Positions 18,123-27,561 of a stretch of 64,000 nucleotides of DNA are shown here, piece after piece. This stretch comes from an uncultured Fidelibacterota bacterium. Lineage in GTDB: Bacteria > Fidelibacterota > Marinisomatia > Marinisomatales > Marinisomataceae. The notes beneath the pieces are model-generated. The model was not told the origin of the DNA, did no database searches, and saw nothing but the letters and a program-made list of their open reading frames with translations. The DNA lies in contig CABZHT010000001.1 of assembly GCA_902525615.1 (NCBI GenBank), positions 114,813-178,812 on the forward strand. Reading direction: 5' to 3'. The stretch's first letter is position 1. Each line of letters begins with the position of its first letter. The position numbers and the translations under genes are program-made.

Positions 18123-19059
18123 TTTTTCCCTTAATTTCATTAACAAGCTCGTATGGTGACTTTGTTTTTATTGAGGCTTTATCAATACCATCTAACAGAG
18201 CTGTTCTTTCCTCATTCCAAAACTGACTTAAAATATCTTTTTCAATTATTGATTTTATTCTTCGATTATATCTTAAAACTTGCTTCTCTTGTATATCTTT
18301 ATTGTCTTTCATGGATTTGAAGTATGAAGTAATAGCTTGTGAAAAATCTTCAATACCCTCATCCGTTTTACAGCTTGTTTTGAAAATTGGAATTTTCTTT
18401 GAGTCTTTTTTTGTTGATGATAAAATATTATTTATAGATTTTACTAATAGATTAGAATCTTTTCTATCAGACTTATTAACAACAAATACATCGGCTAGTT
18501 CTAAAATCCCAGCTTTTAGAAGTTGGATTTCATCTCCAGATTCAGGAACGAAAACTAAAGTAGTCAGATCAGTAATTTCGGACACACTGTACTCAGATTG
18601 TCCTACTCCAACAGTTTCTATAAAAATTATATCTTTTCCACTAAATGCCAAAATATCACTAAAATCTTCTGCTAACTCAGTTACTCCACCAAGCTCTGCT
18701 CTAGATCCCATACTTCTTACAAAAACATTATCATCATTTACAGCATTATTAATTCTTACTCTATCTCCCAGAAAAGAACCTCCAGTAATTGGGCTTGAAG
18801 GATCAATTGCAATTACTCCTACCGATAAATTTTCTTTCCTTATTAAAGGAATAAGCTTGTTCATTAGTGAACTTTTTCCTGCACCAGGAGGACCTGTAAT
18901 TCCAATCTTCAATGATTTATGAGACTCCTTGAAGATTAGTTGGGACACTTCTTTTCTTGAAAAAACTCTATTCTCAATACCAGTCATTAACTCAGAAATG
19001 GAAATAAAATCATTTTTTCTGGCTTTATCTGCTATTTCTTTCAAATTCTTTGACGACAT
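18115..19059 (-). CDS. meaB: Methylmalonyl-CoA mutase-associated GTPase (MeaB/ArgK)
   Basis: A G3E-family GTPase that protects and reloads B12-dependent methylmalonyl-CoA mutase. It has P-loop 'GPPGAGKSS', 'IDPSSPITGGSFLGDRVRM'-like 'SPITGGSFLGDRVRI', the conserved 'ETVGVGQSE' and G4 'NKSD'. Length (314) is normal. Its mutase partner is not in this window. It implies a propionyl-CoA or methylmalonyl-CoA route that uses cobalamin, as does the nrdJ gene at the far end. It is the first gene of the long minus-strand run and is divergent from rpsT. Confidence 0.93.
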   Translation of the reverse strand: MSSKNLKEIADKARKNDFISISELMTGIENRVFSRKEVSQLIFKESHKSLKIGITGPPGAGKSSLMNKLIPLIRKENLSVGVIAIDPSSPITGGSFLGDRVRINNAVNDDNVFVRSMGSRAELGGVTELAEDFSDILAFSGKDIIFIETVGVGQSEYSVSEITDLTTLVFVPESGDEIQLLKAGILELADVFVVNKSDRKDSNLLVKSINNILSSTKKDSKKIPIFKTSCKTDEGIEDFSQAITSYFKSMKDNKDIQEKQVLRYNRRIKSIIEKDILSQFWNEERTALLDGIDKASIKTKSPYELVNEIKGKNE

Positions 19060-19109
19060 AGCGTAATTTAAAGGATAAAAATTAAAACCATAATCAAATT
19101 AGAAAATTA

Positions 19110-19138
19110 TTGACATCTATTTCTGAATAGAATAAGTT
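19110..19138 (+). promoter_or_regulatory. Candidate rpsT promoter
   Basis: TTGACA (19110-19115), 17 nt, then TAAGTT followed by GC. The -10-like element matches TAnnTTG better than TATAAT, reminiscent of the Bacteroidota -7 element TAnnTTTG. The same TTGAC...TAAGTTGC layout occurs before nrdJ with an 18-nt spacer. It lies in the divergent meaB-rpsT gap. Confidence 0.45.
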
Positions 19139-19151
19139 GCAACCACATTTT

Positions 19152-19406
19152 ATGGATAGACATAAACAACAAATTAAAAGAGATAGACAAGACTTAAAGA
19201 GAAGAGCTATCAACTCTCAAAACAAGTCAAGAATGCGTACACTTATTAAAAATGTATTATCTTCTGACTCTAAAAAAGCTGCTGATGAATATTATTCAAG
19301 TGCAGTTTCATTCATTGATAAAATGGCTAGCAAAAATATTATTCATAAAAATAACGCTGCTAGACAAAAATCTAAGATTACTAATCATTTAAATTCTTTA
19401 AAATAA
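19152..19406 (+). CDS. rpsT: 30S ribosomal protein S20
   Basis: Binds 16S rRNA in the body of the small subunit. The 84 residues are highly basic and helical, with 'DRHKQQIKRDRQDLKRRAINSQNKSRMRT' divided over the usual S20 N-terminal pattern and 'IHKNNAARQKSKITNHL' matching the conserved C-terminus. I start at the ATG at 19152, giving 'MDRHKQQ'; the track's TTG at 19137 adds five residues that do not fit the family. There is no clear Shine-Dalgarno. It stands alone and converges on guaB with a 4-nt gap. Confidence 0.93.
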   Translation: MDRHKQQIKRDRQDLKRRAINSQNKSRMRTLIKNVLSSDSKKAADEYYSSAVSFIDKMASKNIIHKNNAARQKSKITNHLNSLK

Positions 19407-19410
19407 AGAA

Positions 19411-20874
19411 TTACTTATCGTGACCCTGATAGTTTGGGGCTTCCTTGATAATACTTACTTCGTGAGGGTGACTTTCTTTAACTCCTGCAGATGAAATTTC
19501 AATAAATTTTTTGTTTTCATATAATGACTTTAGATTTTTGGCGCCACAATAGCCCATTGAAGATTTTAAACCTCCAATTAGTTGGAAAATTGTATTATTA
19601 ACTGGACCTCTAAATGGAACCATTCCCTCGATTCCTTCTGGAACCAATTTTAATTCATCTTTTTCTTGTTGAAAATATCTTTCACCGCCCCCTTCTTTCA
19701 TTGCAGCTAGTGAACCCATTCCTCTGTAAGACTTATATCTTCTTCCTTCATAAACAATAGTTTCTCCTGGGCTTTCATCCATACCAGCAAGCATACCTCC
19801 AAGCATTACTACATTTGCACCAGCAGCCAAAGATTTTGCAATATCTCCACTATACCTAATACCACCGTCTGCAATAATAGGTATTTTGTGCTTTATTCCA
19901 ACCTGAGCACAGTCCATAACAGCTGATAACTGAGGTACTCCAACTCCAGCAATGATTCTTGTAGTGCAACTAGAGCCTGCGCCAATGCCAATTTTTACAC
20001 AATCTGCACCAGCTTTTATCAAATCTTCCGTTGCTTCAGGGGTTGCTACATTTCCCGCAATTAAATCTAAATTTGGAAATTCTTTTTTTACTTCTTTAAC
20101 TAATTTTAAAACAAATTCAGAGTGACCATGTGCTGTATCAACAACAATTGCATCTACTCCTACTTTTATGAGTGCTTTTATCCTTTCTTGCCAATCTTCT
20201 CTGACACTTATGGCAGCTGCAACTCTCAATCTTCCATTTTTATCTTTAGTAGAAAAAGGAAATTCCTCTTTCTTGGTTAAATCTTTAACAGTAATTAAAC
20301 CATCAAGATTATTTTGCTTATCAACTACTAACAATCTTTCAATTCTGTGTTTTTGAAGAATCTTTTTAGCATCTTCGTTGCTTGTATCAGAGTTAACTGT
20401 AATTAAATTTTTTGAAGTCATTCTATCTTTAACAAGAGTATTAAGATCTGATTCAAAACGAATATCTCTTTTTGTAATAATTCCTACTAATTTATCTTTT
20501 GATAAAACAGGCAAACCTCCAATAGAATATTGTTCCATTAGTTGTTTTGCATATCGTACAGTCTTTTCTTCATCTAAAGTAATAGGATTTCTAATCATAC
20601 CACTTTCATATCTTTTCACCTTATCTACCATTAAAGCTTGATCTTCAATACTTAAATTTTTGTGAATAACACCGATACCTCCTTGTCTTGCCAAGGCAAT
20701 TGCCATATCAGATTCAGTGACTGTATCCATAGCTGCACTCATTATAGGAATATTTAAAGTAATATTTCTTGTAAGATTAGTAGCACAATCCACTTCTTTC
20801 GGTAAAACAGAGGATCTTCTAGGAACTAATAAAACATCATCAAATGTTAATTTCTTTTCAACGTTATTTGACAT
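19411..20874 (-). CDS. guaB: IMP dehydrogenase
   Basis: Oxidises IMP to XMP with NAD+, the committed step to GMP. The TIM-barrel is interrupted by a CBS (Bateman) pair at about residues 95-215, and the catalytic Cys lies in '[19 protein letters not shown]' near residue 305, followed by the flap '[10 protein letters not shown]'. Length (487) is typical. A GGAG Shine-Dalgarno lies 6 nt before the ATG. The gap upstream (20875-20994) holds a TTGACC element but no convincing riboswitch. Confidence 0.97.
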   Translation of the reverse strand: MSNNVEKKLTFDDVLLVPRRSSVLPKEVDCATNLTRNITLNIPIMSAAMDTVTESDMAIALARQGGIGVIHKNLSIEDQALMVDKVKRYESGMIRNPITLDEEKTVRYAKQLMEQYSIGGLPVLSKDKLVGIITKRDIRFESDLNTLVKDRMTSKNLITVNSDTSNEDAKKILQKHRIERLLVVDKQNNLDGLITVKDLTKKEEFPFSTKDKNGRLRVAAAISVREDWQERIKALIKVGVDAIVVDTAHGHSEFVLKLVKEVKKEFPNLDLIAGNVATPEATEDLIKAGADCVKIGIGAGSSCTTRIIAGVGVPQLSAVMDCAQVGIKHKIPIIADGGIRYSGDIAKSLAAGANVVMLGGMLAGMDESPGETIVYEGRRYKSYRGMGSLAAMKEGGGERYFQQEKDELKLVPEGIEGMVPFRGPVNNTIFQLIGGLKSSMGYCGAKNLKSLYENKKFIEISSAGVKESHPHEVSIIKEAPNYQGHDK

Positions 20875-20994
20875 AAATATCTCCGGGCGTAATTAGTGGA
20901 ATGGCTTGTGTAACCAACTTTTTAGAACAAAAAGCTTTGAATAAGGTCAACATTGGACAATTTAACAAAAAAGATAAAAAAAACCAGGATATTA

Positions 20995-21756
20995 TTAAGC
21001 CTGATCAAACCTTAAAAAATCATACTTTCTTTTTGAGGAAAAATAATAATACATATTAAAAAAGAGGAAGTATAAAAGTCCAATAAATCCAAACCATAAT
21101 TCTTTAGAAGAAATGAAGATAAAAATAATTAAGGGAAGATATTTTTGAGCATAAACAATTTGAATCCTTGATTTAAATAATAAAGAAGAAACTAAAAAAG
21201 GTATATATATGGCTGCGCTAGTAGCAAGTACTGGTTCATTAAATCTTAGAGATAAAAATAAAGTAAGAGTGCTTAAAAATAGTCCTAGAGAAATACTAAA
21301 ATAACTGTATGATCTATAAATTACATATAGAACAACATTCAATAAAAATAACCCTATCATCAACTTTCCATGGATAAAAATATTTATTAAACTAAAAAGT
21401 GAAACAAACAATAGAAAATTTGTTTGGAAATCCGATTTAACTGTTCTAAATGGACCAAAATAATCAAATTTTTTCATTAAGTATAAAAGAAAAATGGTAT
21501 GTAAAACGATACTAATTATACCAAACCAATCATAGCTGTTAAGAGAAAAAATATATTTTTCATTATTTTCAATATCAATGGGATTGAAAATAACATAAAT
21601 ATCATATGACTTGATTAAATAATGTTTAAAAGATAATACGCACCACATTGGAAAAAGCATTTCTAATCTGTCGATAAATTCTTTATCAAAAGATTTAAAA
21701 ATGTTTTGCAGAAAATTAAACTGATTTGAATCTTCTGGAAAAAGTCTTCTTATCAT
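20995..21756 (-). CDS. Polytopic membrane protein of unknown function
   Basis: I do not recognise this 253-residue protein. A soluble N-terminus ('MIRRLFPEDSNQFNFL') precedes about seven hydrophobic segments, and the C-terminus is short and charged ('SSKRKYDFLRFDQA'). No enzyme motif is visible. It is the last gene of the alaS-to-symporter run, 5 nt after the Na+ symporter stop, and may be co-expressed with it. The AT-rich gap to guaB holds no further gene. Confidence 0.6.
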   Translation of the reverse strand: MIRRLFPEDSNQFNFLQNIFKSFDKEFIDRLEMLFPMWCVLSFKHYLIKSYDIYVIFNPIDIENNEKYIFSLNSYDWFGIISIVLHTIFLLYLMKKFDYFGPFRTVKSDFQTNFLLFVSLFSLINIFIHGKLMIGLFLLNVVLYVIYRSYSYFSISLGLFLSTLTLFLSLRFNEPVLATSAAIYIPFLVSSLLFKSRIQIVYAQKYLPLIIFIFISSKELWFGFIGLLYFLFFNMYYYFSSKRKYDFLRFDQA

Positions 21757-21761
21757 TTAAT

Positions 21762-23159
21762 TTATATCCATCCAATTGAGTAAAGGAAAACAAGGAAAAT
21801 AAGTACTGGACAAATATATCTTACAGTGAAACTAAATGCAGACTTAAATCCTTTTGATTTCACAATTCCATTACCAAAATATATCGAATTTGATTCACCA
21901 ATTAATAAATTTCTAATAACCTCATCAATACCCCATACATATCCAGCAAAAACTGCTAAGAAAAATCCTCCAAAAGGCAATAGAAGATTTGACGCTAAAT
22001 AATCAGCAATATCAAAAAATGTAAAGGCTTTATCTTGAAAGTTAAAAGTATAGTCAGAAAGAACATTAAATGACAATGCGCATGGAATAGCTGCCAAATA
22101 TACTAAACCAGCCATAAGTAATACTGCTTTCTTTCTAGACATTTTCCTCTCATCAACTAAATAAGCAACGCTTACCTCTAAAATTGAAATTCCAGATGTA
22201 ACTGCAGCGATAGAGAGCAATAAAAAGAATAAGAATGCAAATATATATCCTCCAGCTAAGTTTGATAATAATGGTGGTAGTACATGAAACACTAGACCTG
22301 GTCCAGCTGTAGGATCATAACCTGATGAAAATACTACAGTGAATATTGCTACACCTGCTAAAATAGCAATGACAGTATCTAAAAATGCAACTAAATACGA
22401 TGCATTAACAATATCGTCTTTGTCAGATAAATAACTTCCGTATGTCATCATTGCTCCCATACCTAAACTCAAAGTAAAAAAAGCATGTCCTAATGCTAGG
22501 AGGAATGTCTGGCCATTAATCTTGGACCAATCTGGCTGAAATAAGAATGATACACCTTTATTTGCATCTGGAAGAATTAATCCTTGAACAACCAATATCA
22601 TCAAAATAAATAGCAATATTGGCATAAGAAACTTACTCGCTTTTTCAAGACCTGCCCTTACTCCAGATAAAAGAATGAAAACAACAATAGATAAAAATAA
22701 AGTATGGTACCCTAACACCCATAAAGGACTACTATTTCTAAAATTAAAGAAATCTCCTGCAGTTGAAGGATTTGTAAATGCTGGAGTATTAAAAGTCCCT
22801 ACTAACGCTTCATATGTATAAGCCAAAGACCATCCACCAACAACACTATAAAATGATAAAATGGTAAAACTTGCTAAAACACCCAACGCTCCTACATATT
22901 TCCAAAAAGGATTATTTGTAAGCGTTTTAAATGCTCCTACAGGATTTTTTTTAGTAGTTCTTCCTAACAATATTTCAATGTTAAGAATTGGTAAACCAAT
23001 TAGAGCAATACAAATTAAATAAATAAATAGGAACGCAGCTCCCCCATTTTCTCCAGCTATATATGGAAATTTCCAAATATTTCCAAGACCAACAGCTGAT
23101 CCTGCAGCTGCTAAAATGAAACTAGCTTTTGAACTCCATTGCTCTCTATTATTTTCCAT
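21762..23159 (-). CDS. Sodium-dependent amino-acid transporter (NSS/SNF family)
   Basis: A neurotransmitter:sodium symporter-family protein of 465 residues with about 11-12 helices. The first helix carries the Na+ and substrate signature 'AAGSAVGLGNIWKFPYIAG'. The shorter bacterial subgroup imports amino acids such as tyrosine, tryptophan or leucine using the sodium gradient. I start at 23159, which has an AGGAGA Shine-Dalgarno 6 nt upstream; the longer track version begins inside the DUF5683 gene. It overlaps that gene by 11 nt. The exact substrate is unknown. Confidence 0.92.
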   Translation of the reverse strand: MENNREQWSSKASFILAAAGSAVGLGNIWKFPYIAGENGGAAFLFIYLICIALIGLPILNIEILLGRTTKKNPVGAFKTLTNNPFWKYVGALGVLASFTILSFYSVVGGWSLAYTYEALVGTFNTPAFTNPSTAGDFFNFRNSSPLWVLGYHTLFLSIVVFILLSGVRAGLEKASKFLMPILLFILMILVVQGLILPDANKGVSFLFQPDWSKINGQTFLLALGHAFFTLSLGMGAMMTYGSYLSDKDDIVNASYLVAFLDTVIAILAGVAIFTVVFSSGYDPTAGPGLVFHVLPPLLSNLAGGYIFAFLFFLLLSIAAVTSGISILEVSVAYLVDERKMSRKKAVLLMAGLVYLAAIPCALSFNVLSDYTFNFQDKAFTFFDIADYLASNLLLPFGGFFLAVFAGYVWGIDEVIRNLLIGESNSIYFGNGIVKSKGFKSAFSFTVRYICPVLIFLVFLYSIGWI

Positions 23160-23586
23160 CAATATCTCCTGTCTCTGATTGTGGATCATTTTCTTTAACT
23201 ATTTTATCAAAATTATCTAGATGTGCCTCAACAACAGAATCTAGAATTCCATAAAAATACAATCCAATTGCTATCCAAGCAAAACGATTTCTCTCTCTTA
23301 AATAATAATCTTGAGATTTTTCATAACTCTCATTGTAGTTTTTGTATTTTTTTCTATTTTCATTAAAACTATATAAAGAAAAAAGTTCTGCAGCAATTAA
23401 TGTATATCCTTTGATTTTTTGATCATTGTATAATTGTCCTGCACCTGGAAAAATCAAAGATTTTTTTAAAGCTATATTAGGATCTTTTGCTTGTTCTTCT
23501 GCAGTTCTAAAATCAATCCTCTGCTGAGTAAAACATAGAGAAATTAGAATCATCCCTATAAAAATATTTTTTATTACCCTAAGCAT
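23149..23586 (-). CDS. DUF5683-like exported protein
   Basis: A 145-residue protein with an N-terminal signal or anchor ('IFIGMILISLCFTQQ') and the segment 'KKSLIFPGAGQLYNDQKIKG', typical of DUF5683, found in Bacteroidota and relatives. A second hydrophobic stretch follows ('FAWIAIGLYFYGILDSV'). Function is unknown. It overlaps both the ridA stop (13 nt) and the symporter start (11 nt), so it is embedded in a coupled operon. Confidence 0.65.
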   Translation of the reverse strand: MLRVIKNIFIGMILISLCFTQQRIDFRTAEEQAKDPNIALKKSLIFPGAGQLYNDQKIKGYTLIAAELFSLYSFNENRKKYKNYNESYEKSQDYYLRERNRFAWIAIGLYFYGILDSVVEAHLDNFDKIVKENDPQSETGDIDGK

Positions 23587-23936
23587 TCTACTTCAACATT
23601 TGCTCCCATTGGTAAACCTGCAACTTGAATTGTTGACCGAGCAGGAAATGGCTCATTAAGTCTCTTTTCAATTTCAGCATTCACTAAAGGAGTAATTGAT
23701 AAGTCTGTTAAAAAAACTAAGAATTTTTTAACATCATTTAAAGATTTTCCATTATCTGATAAAACAGCTTCAAGATTATCAAAAACTTGTACAACCTCTT
23801 CTTCAATGCTATCATTGTTCAAAGTACCATTATCAGGGTCGATGGGGATCTGTCCTGAGGTTATCCAACCTCCAGAAGATAATTTTCTAAACATTGAGTA
23901 TGGCCCAACAGGATTTGGTGATTTAAATTTTGACAT
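23574..23936 (-). CDS. ridA: RidA-family enamine/imine deaminase
   Basis: Hydrolyses reactive 2-aminoacrylate and similar imines formed by PLP enzymes such as threonine dehydratase. The 120 residues show 'PVGPYS' near the N-terminus, 'SGQIPIDPDNG', and 'FPARSTIQVAGLPMGANVEVE', which includes the catalytic Arg of true RidA proteins. It lies in an operon with alaS and an amino-acid symporter. A dehydratase that would generate its substrate is present elsewhere in the window (56122). Confidence 0.92.
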   Translation of the reverse strand: MSKFKSPNPVGPYSMFRKLSSGGWITSGQIPIDPDNGTLNNDSIEEEVVQVFDNLEAVLSDNGKSLNDVKKFLVFLTDLSITPLVNAEIEKRLNEPFPARSTIQVAGLPMGANVEVECLG

Positions 23937-23938
23937 AA

Positions 23939-24373
23939 TTACTCCTCGAGTTTACATAAACTTAATGTTGCAAGTCCTATCTCATCATTCATTTTTCGAT
24001 GAGTTTCATCTCTAAAATCATGAATAATGAATTCTCCAACTGCAGCTACTTCCATTTCAAATAAATGCCCCCCAAAAACCTCCATATCATGGGTTCCTAG
24101 GGTAATGTGAGCATGTAAGAATGGTTTACCATCTTTCAATGCTACATTTCCTTGAAATGATAATAACTCTAATATTTCATCAAATTTTCTATGAATATAA
24201 TCTTTTGTATTAATATCGTATGCTCCTATATCAATATTTTTGACTGCACCAATACCTGCTAATTGTCCTGAATGAATATTATTTTCAATACAAAAGTTGG
24301 TTAATGTTTCCATAACTTTTTCACCCTTTTCAACATAAACGATGAATGAATTATTTAATTTTTGAAATTGCAT
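23939..24373 (-). CDS. PCC/DUF296-domain protein
   Basis: A single-domain plants-and-prokaryotes-conserved (PCC, DUF296) protein of 144 residues. 'GQLAGIGAVKN' , the metal-binding-like 'HAHITLGTHDMEVFGGHLFE' and 'AAVGEFII' are the family landmarks. In plants this domain accompanies AT-hooks; stand-alone bacterial copies form trimers and their role is not known, so DNA binding should not be assumed. It overlaps the alaS stop by 1 nt and precedes ridA by 2 nt. Confidence 0.82.
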   Translation of the reverse strand: MQFQKLNNSFIVYVEKGEKVMETLTNFCIENNIHSGQLAGIGAVKNIDIGAYDINTKDYIHRKFDEILELLSFQGNVALKDGKPFLHAHITLGTHDMEVFGGHLFEMEVAAVGEFIIHDFRDETHRKMNDEIGLATLSLCKLEE

Positions 24374-26910
24374 TATTTTTCCTCCAAAATACTTAAAATT
24401 ATTTTTTCAACAACTGCTTTTAAATCATCTGCATTCGTATGAGGTATTCCAGCCATAGCAAAATCCTTTCTACCTCCGCCTCCACCTTCAAGTTCTAATG
24501 CAATAGATTTTACCAAATCTCCAGCATTTAAATTTTTAGCAATTAAGTCATCTGAGATGCCAACAGATATTGTTGTTTTATTTTCAATTTCAGTAAATAA
24601 AAATATTATTCCTGAGTCTATCTTATTTTTAATTTTTTTATTCAAGCTTTTTAAATCTGAAGCGATTCCTAGCTCAACTTTACTAAAAAATAAATCAGTT
24701 CCATTAATTTCCTTTATTGGTTTACTTACTATTAAATCAACATTAATACTATCAAGTAAAATGGATTGACTTTGCTTTTCTTCTGCTTTCTTCTGCTCTG
24801 CTTGTTTTTGTAATCCTAGTTCTTTTGATTTTTCCTTTAAATACAAATCAACTTGATTATCAGTGACAGCATTTATTCTTCGAATTCCAGATGAGATTGC
24901 TTTATCATACTTAATTTTAAATTTATTAATTTTACCTGTACTTGAAACATGGGTTCCTCCACATAATTCTTTCGAAAACTCTCCCATTGTAACTACCCTT
25001 ACTTGATCTCCATATTTTTCACCAAACAATGCAGTAGCGCCCTCTTTTTTTGCCTCTTCCAAACTTTTGATACTTGTTTCAACTGTGATATCTTCACCTA
25101 TTTTCTGGTTTACTATTAACTCGATAGCTTCTAATTCCTTTGAAGAAATTTTATTTGGATGGGTAATATCAAACCTTAAATATTCTGGATGAACTAAAGA
25201 TCCTGCCTGGTTTACTTGGCTACCTAAAACATCTTTTAAAGATTGATGAAGTAAATGGGTTGCTGTATGATTCACTTTAATATTATTTCTTTTATCGACG
25301 TCTATCATGCAATCTACAGAAAGATTGTCCCCAATATTGCCATGTGTTAGTGTGCATATATGTAAAACATAATCTCCATTTTTCTGCGTATCATTGACTC
25401 TAGCTGAAAAGTCATCATTACTTATAATACCTGTATCGCCAATTTGACCTCCAGACTCGGAATAAAAAGGTGTATTTTCTAGAATGATTATTATGTCGTC
25501 TCCGCTTTCAGCGTGATTTATAATTTTCGAAGAAATACTTTCATTTTCATAACCAACAAAAATCGAATGGCTGCTTTTAGTTTCTAAGTTCCATTTTAAA
25601 TCAAGATTATACATTTCAAATTTTTGACCAGATTTAGCTAACTCTTTTTGATTTTTCATTTCAACATCAAAACCATCTATATTAACAGTCATCTTTCTTT
25701 CTTCAGCCATAAGCTGAGTTAAATCAAGTGGAAATCCATAAGTATCATATAGCTTAAATGCATCTTTACCATGTATTTCTGATCCAGATGTACTGCTTAC
25801 AATTTTTTCAAATTGAATAACTCCATTTTCAAGCGTTCGCAAGAATGACTGTTCTTCTGAAAGAATAGTTTGCTCAATATATTCTTTTTTTTCTTTTAGC
25901 TCTGGATAATGAGAAGACATAGTCGAAACCACTGAATCAACTAATTTGTATAGAATCGGTTCTTTAATTTCTAAATTCATAGCAAATTTTGAACCTCTTC
26001 TCAGAACTCTTCTCAAAACATAACCTCTACCATCATTTGATGGAACAACTCCATCAGCAATTGCAAATGACAGCATTCTTATATGATCGCAAATAACATT
26101 ATATGAAACCTCAAAATCTTGATATTTTGTGTTAGAAAAATTTTCTAAATCTTCAATAGTTTTTAAAAACAAATCAGTTTTATAATTTGAATCTTTGTTT
26201 TGCAATACTGAACAAATTCTTTCAAGTCCTGCACCAGTGTCTACATGTTTTTTTGGCAAATCCTCCATAGTTCCATCTTCGAGGCGATTAAATTGAATAA
26301 ATACAAGATTCCATAATTCCCAATACTCTGAAGAATTATTAACCAGTTCAGCTTGTTGATCTGCTGGATTATTTCCAACATAGTAATGAATTTCAGAACA
26401 TGGACCACATGGTCCAGTTTCAGCCATTTCCCAAAAATTATCCTTTGCACCAGAACGAATTATTCGATTTGGATCTATATCTGTTTGATTTTTCCATAAG
26501 TCGAAAGCTTCGTCGTCTTCTTCATAAACGGTAACCCACAATCTGGATTTATCTAGTTTCCAAACTTTTGTAAACAATTCCCATGACCATTCAATTGCTT
26601 CTTTTTTATAATAATCACCGAATGACCAATTGCCAAGCATTTCAAAAAAAGTATGGTGGAATCCATCTCTTCCAACTTCTTCCAAATCATTATGCTTTCC
26701 GCTAACTCTAATGCATTTTTGACTATTTGCTACTCGTAAATCTTTAGGTTCTTCTGTATTCAAGAAAATTGCTTTGAACTGATTCATTCCAGCATTTGTA
26801 AATAGCAAGGACTTATCTCCAATTGGAAGAACCGGCGCACTTGGTACACGAGCATGACTTTTACTTTCAAAAAAACTGATAAATGATTCTCTAATTTGTG
26901 AACTTTTCAT
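24373..26910 (-). CDS. alaS: Alanyl-tRNA synthetase
   Basis: Charges tRNA-Ala and edits mischarged Ser and Gly. The 845-residue protein has the class II catalytic core from the N-terminus ('SFISFFESKSHARVPSAPVL'), the editing-domain zinc ligands 'HTATHLLH' and 'CGGTH', and a shortened C-Ala domain ending near 'GGGGGRKDFAMAG'. It is slightly shorter than the common 870-880. The gene leads a minus-strand operon. Confidence 0.97.
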   Translation of the reverse strand: MKSSQIRESFISFFESKSHARVPSAPVLPIGDKSLLFTNAGMNQFKAIFLNTEEPKDLRVANSQKCIRVSGKHNDLEEVGRDGFHHTFFEMLGNWSFGDYYKKEAIEWSWELFTKVWKLDKSRLWVTVYEEDDEAFDLWKNQTDIDPNRIIRSGAKDNFWEMAETGPCGPCSEIHYYVGNNPADQQAELVNNSSEYWELWNLVFIQFNRLEDGTMEDLPKKHVDTGAGLERICSVLQNKDSNYKTDLFLKTIEDLENFSNTKYQDFEVSYNVICDHIRMLSFAIADGVVPSNDGRGYVLRRVLRRGSKFAMNLEIKEPILYKLVDSVVSTMSSHYPELKEKKEYIEQTILSEEQSFLRTLENGVIQFEKIVSSTSGSEIHGKDAFKLYDTYGFPLDLTQLMAEERKMTVNIDGFDVEMKNQKELAKSGQKFEMYNLDLKWNLETKSSHSIFVGYENESISSKIINHAESGDDIIIILENTPFYSESGGQIGDTGIISNDDFSARVNDTQKNGDYVLHICTLTHGNIGDNLSVDCMIDVDKRNNIKVNHTATHLLHQSLKDVLGSQVNQAGSLVHPEYLRFDITHPNKISSKELEAIELIVNQKIGEDITVETSIKSLEEAKKEGATALFGEKYGDQVRVVTMGEFSKELCGGTHVSSTGKINKFKIKYDKAISSGIRRINAVTDNQVDLYLKEKSKELGLQKQAEQKKAEEKQSQSILLDSINVDLIVSKPIKEINGTDLFFSKVELGIASDLKSLNKKIKNKIDSGIIFLFTEIENKTTISVGISDDLIAKNLNAGDLVKSIALELEGGGGGRKDFAMAGIPHTNADDLKAVVEKIILSILEEK

Positions 26911-26957
26911 CGATAAAATAGTTTCATATGAATCTAAACAAATAATATATTCAATGG

Positions 26958-27560
26958 ATGAGAAATAATCTATTAGTAACTATTTTATTTTTAGCTTCCA
27001 GTTCTATTCTTCTATCTCAAGATTTAAAAATTAAAAATTTGCAAATTGAATCAAAAAATAACGGTACAGTTATCCAGCTTGATTCAAACAAGAAAGTAAA
27101 TCTTGAAAATGTTACTGCTTGGTATTCCTCAGAATGGTTCTACATGACGATATATGATGCTAATGCAGATAGCTTATCTTTAGCTAATTACAAAAATGAT
27201 TCTTTAAAAAATATTGAAGTTTCAAATAGCGATGAATCTACTCAAATTGCTGTTCAATTATTTTCAGAGATTGAATCTTTTGAAATAAATACTCCGAACA
27301 GAAAAACTTTGCAATTTTTCTTGAGAAACAGTCAATCAGTTGCCAAAAATAGTATTTCTCTGGAAGATGAAATTGATATTGTTCAAACAGAAGAAAAAAC
27401 TCCAAAAGAGAAAGATATTATCTATGAAAAAGAGCAACCAAGAAATGCTAATAATAAATTGATAGTCATTGCTGGCTTGATTGTTTCTGCTGTAGATATT
27501 ACAAACTCAACATCTTTTTTAGCTGGAGCATTAATAGCAATAATTGCGAATTTCATATAA
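26958..27560 (+). CDS. Exported AMIN-like protein of unknown function
   Basis: A 200-residue exported protein: signal peptide (about residues 1-20, ending 'SSILLSQ'), then a beta-rich region ('VTAWYSSEWFYMTIYDA', 'ESFEINTPNRKTLQFFLR') that looks like an AMIN domain, known from secretin and cell-wall amidase targeting. A charged linker ('EEKTPKEKDIIYEKEQ') and a C-terminal hydrophobic helix follow. The AMIN reading is an impression only. It is divergent from alaS and converges on the iminopeptidase with a 1-nt gap; no secretin gene is nearby. Confidence 0.55.
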   Translation: MRNNLLVTILFLASSSILLSQDLKIKNLQIESKNNGTVIQLDSNKKVNLENVTAWYSSEWFYMTIYDANADSLSLANYKNDSLKNIEVSNSDESTQIAVQLFSEIESFEINTPNRKTLQFFLRNSQSVAKNSISLEDEIDIVQTEEKTPKEKDIIYEKEQPRNANNKLIVIAGLIVSAVDITNSTSFLAGALIAIIANFI

Positions 27561-27561
27561 A

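Noticed and set aside
18302-18922. 206-residue plus-strand ORF opposite meaB
   Set aside because: It lies wholly antisense to a clear MeaB coding region, has no family features and no ribosome-binding site; it is a frame shadow of the A+T- and codon-biased gene.
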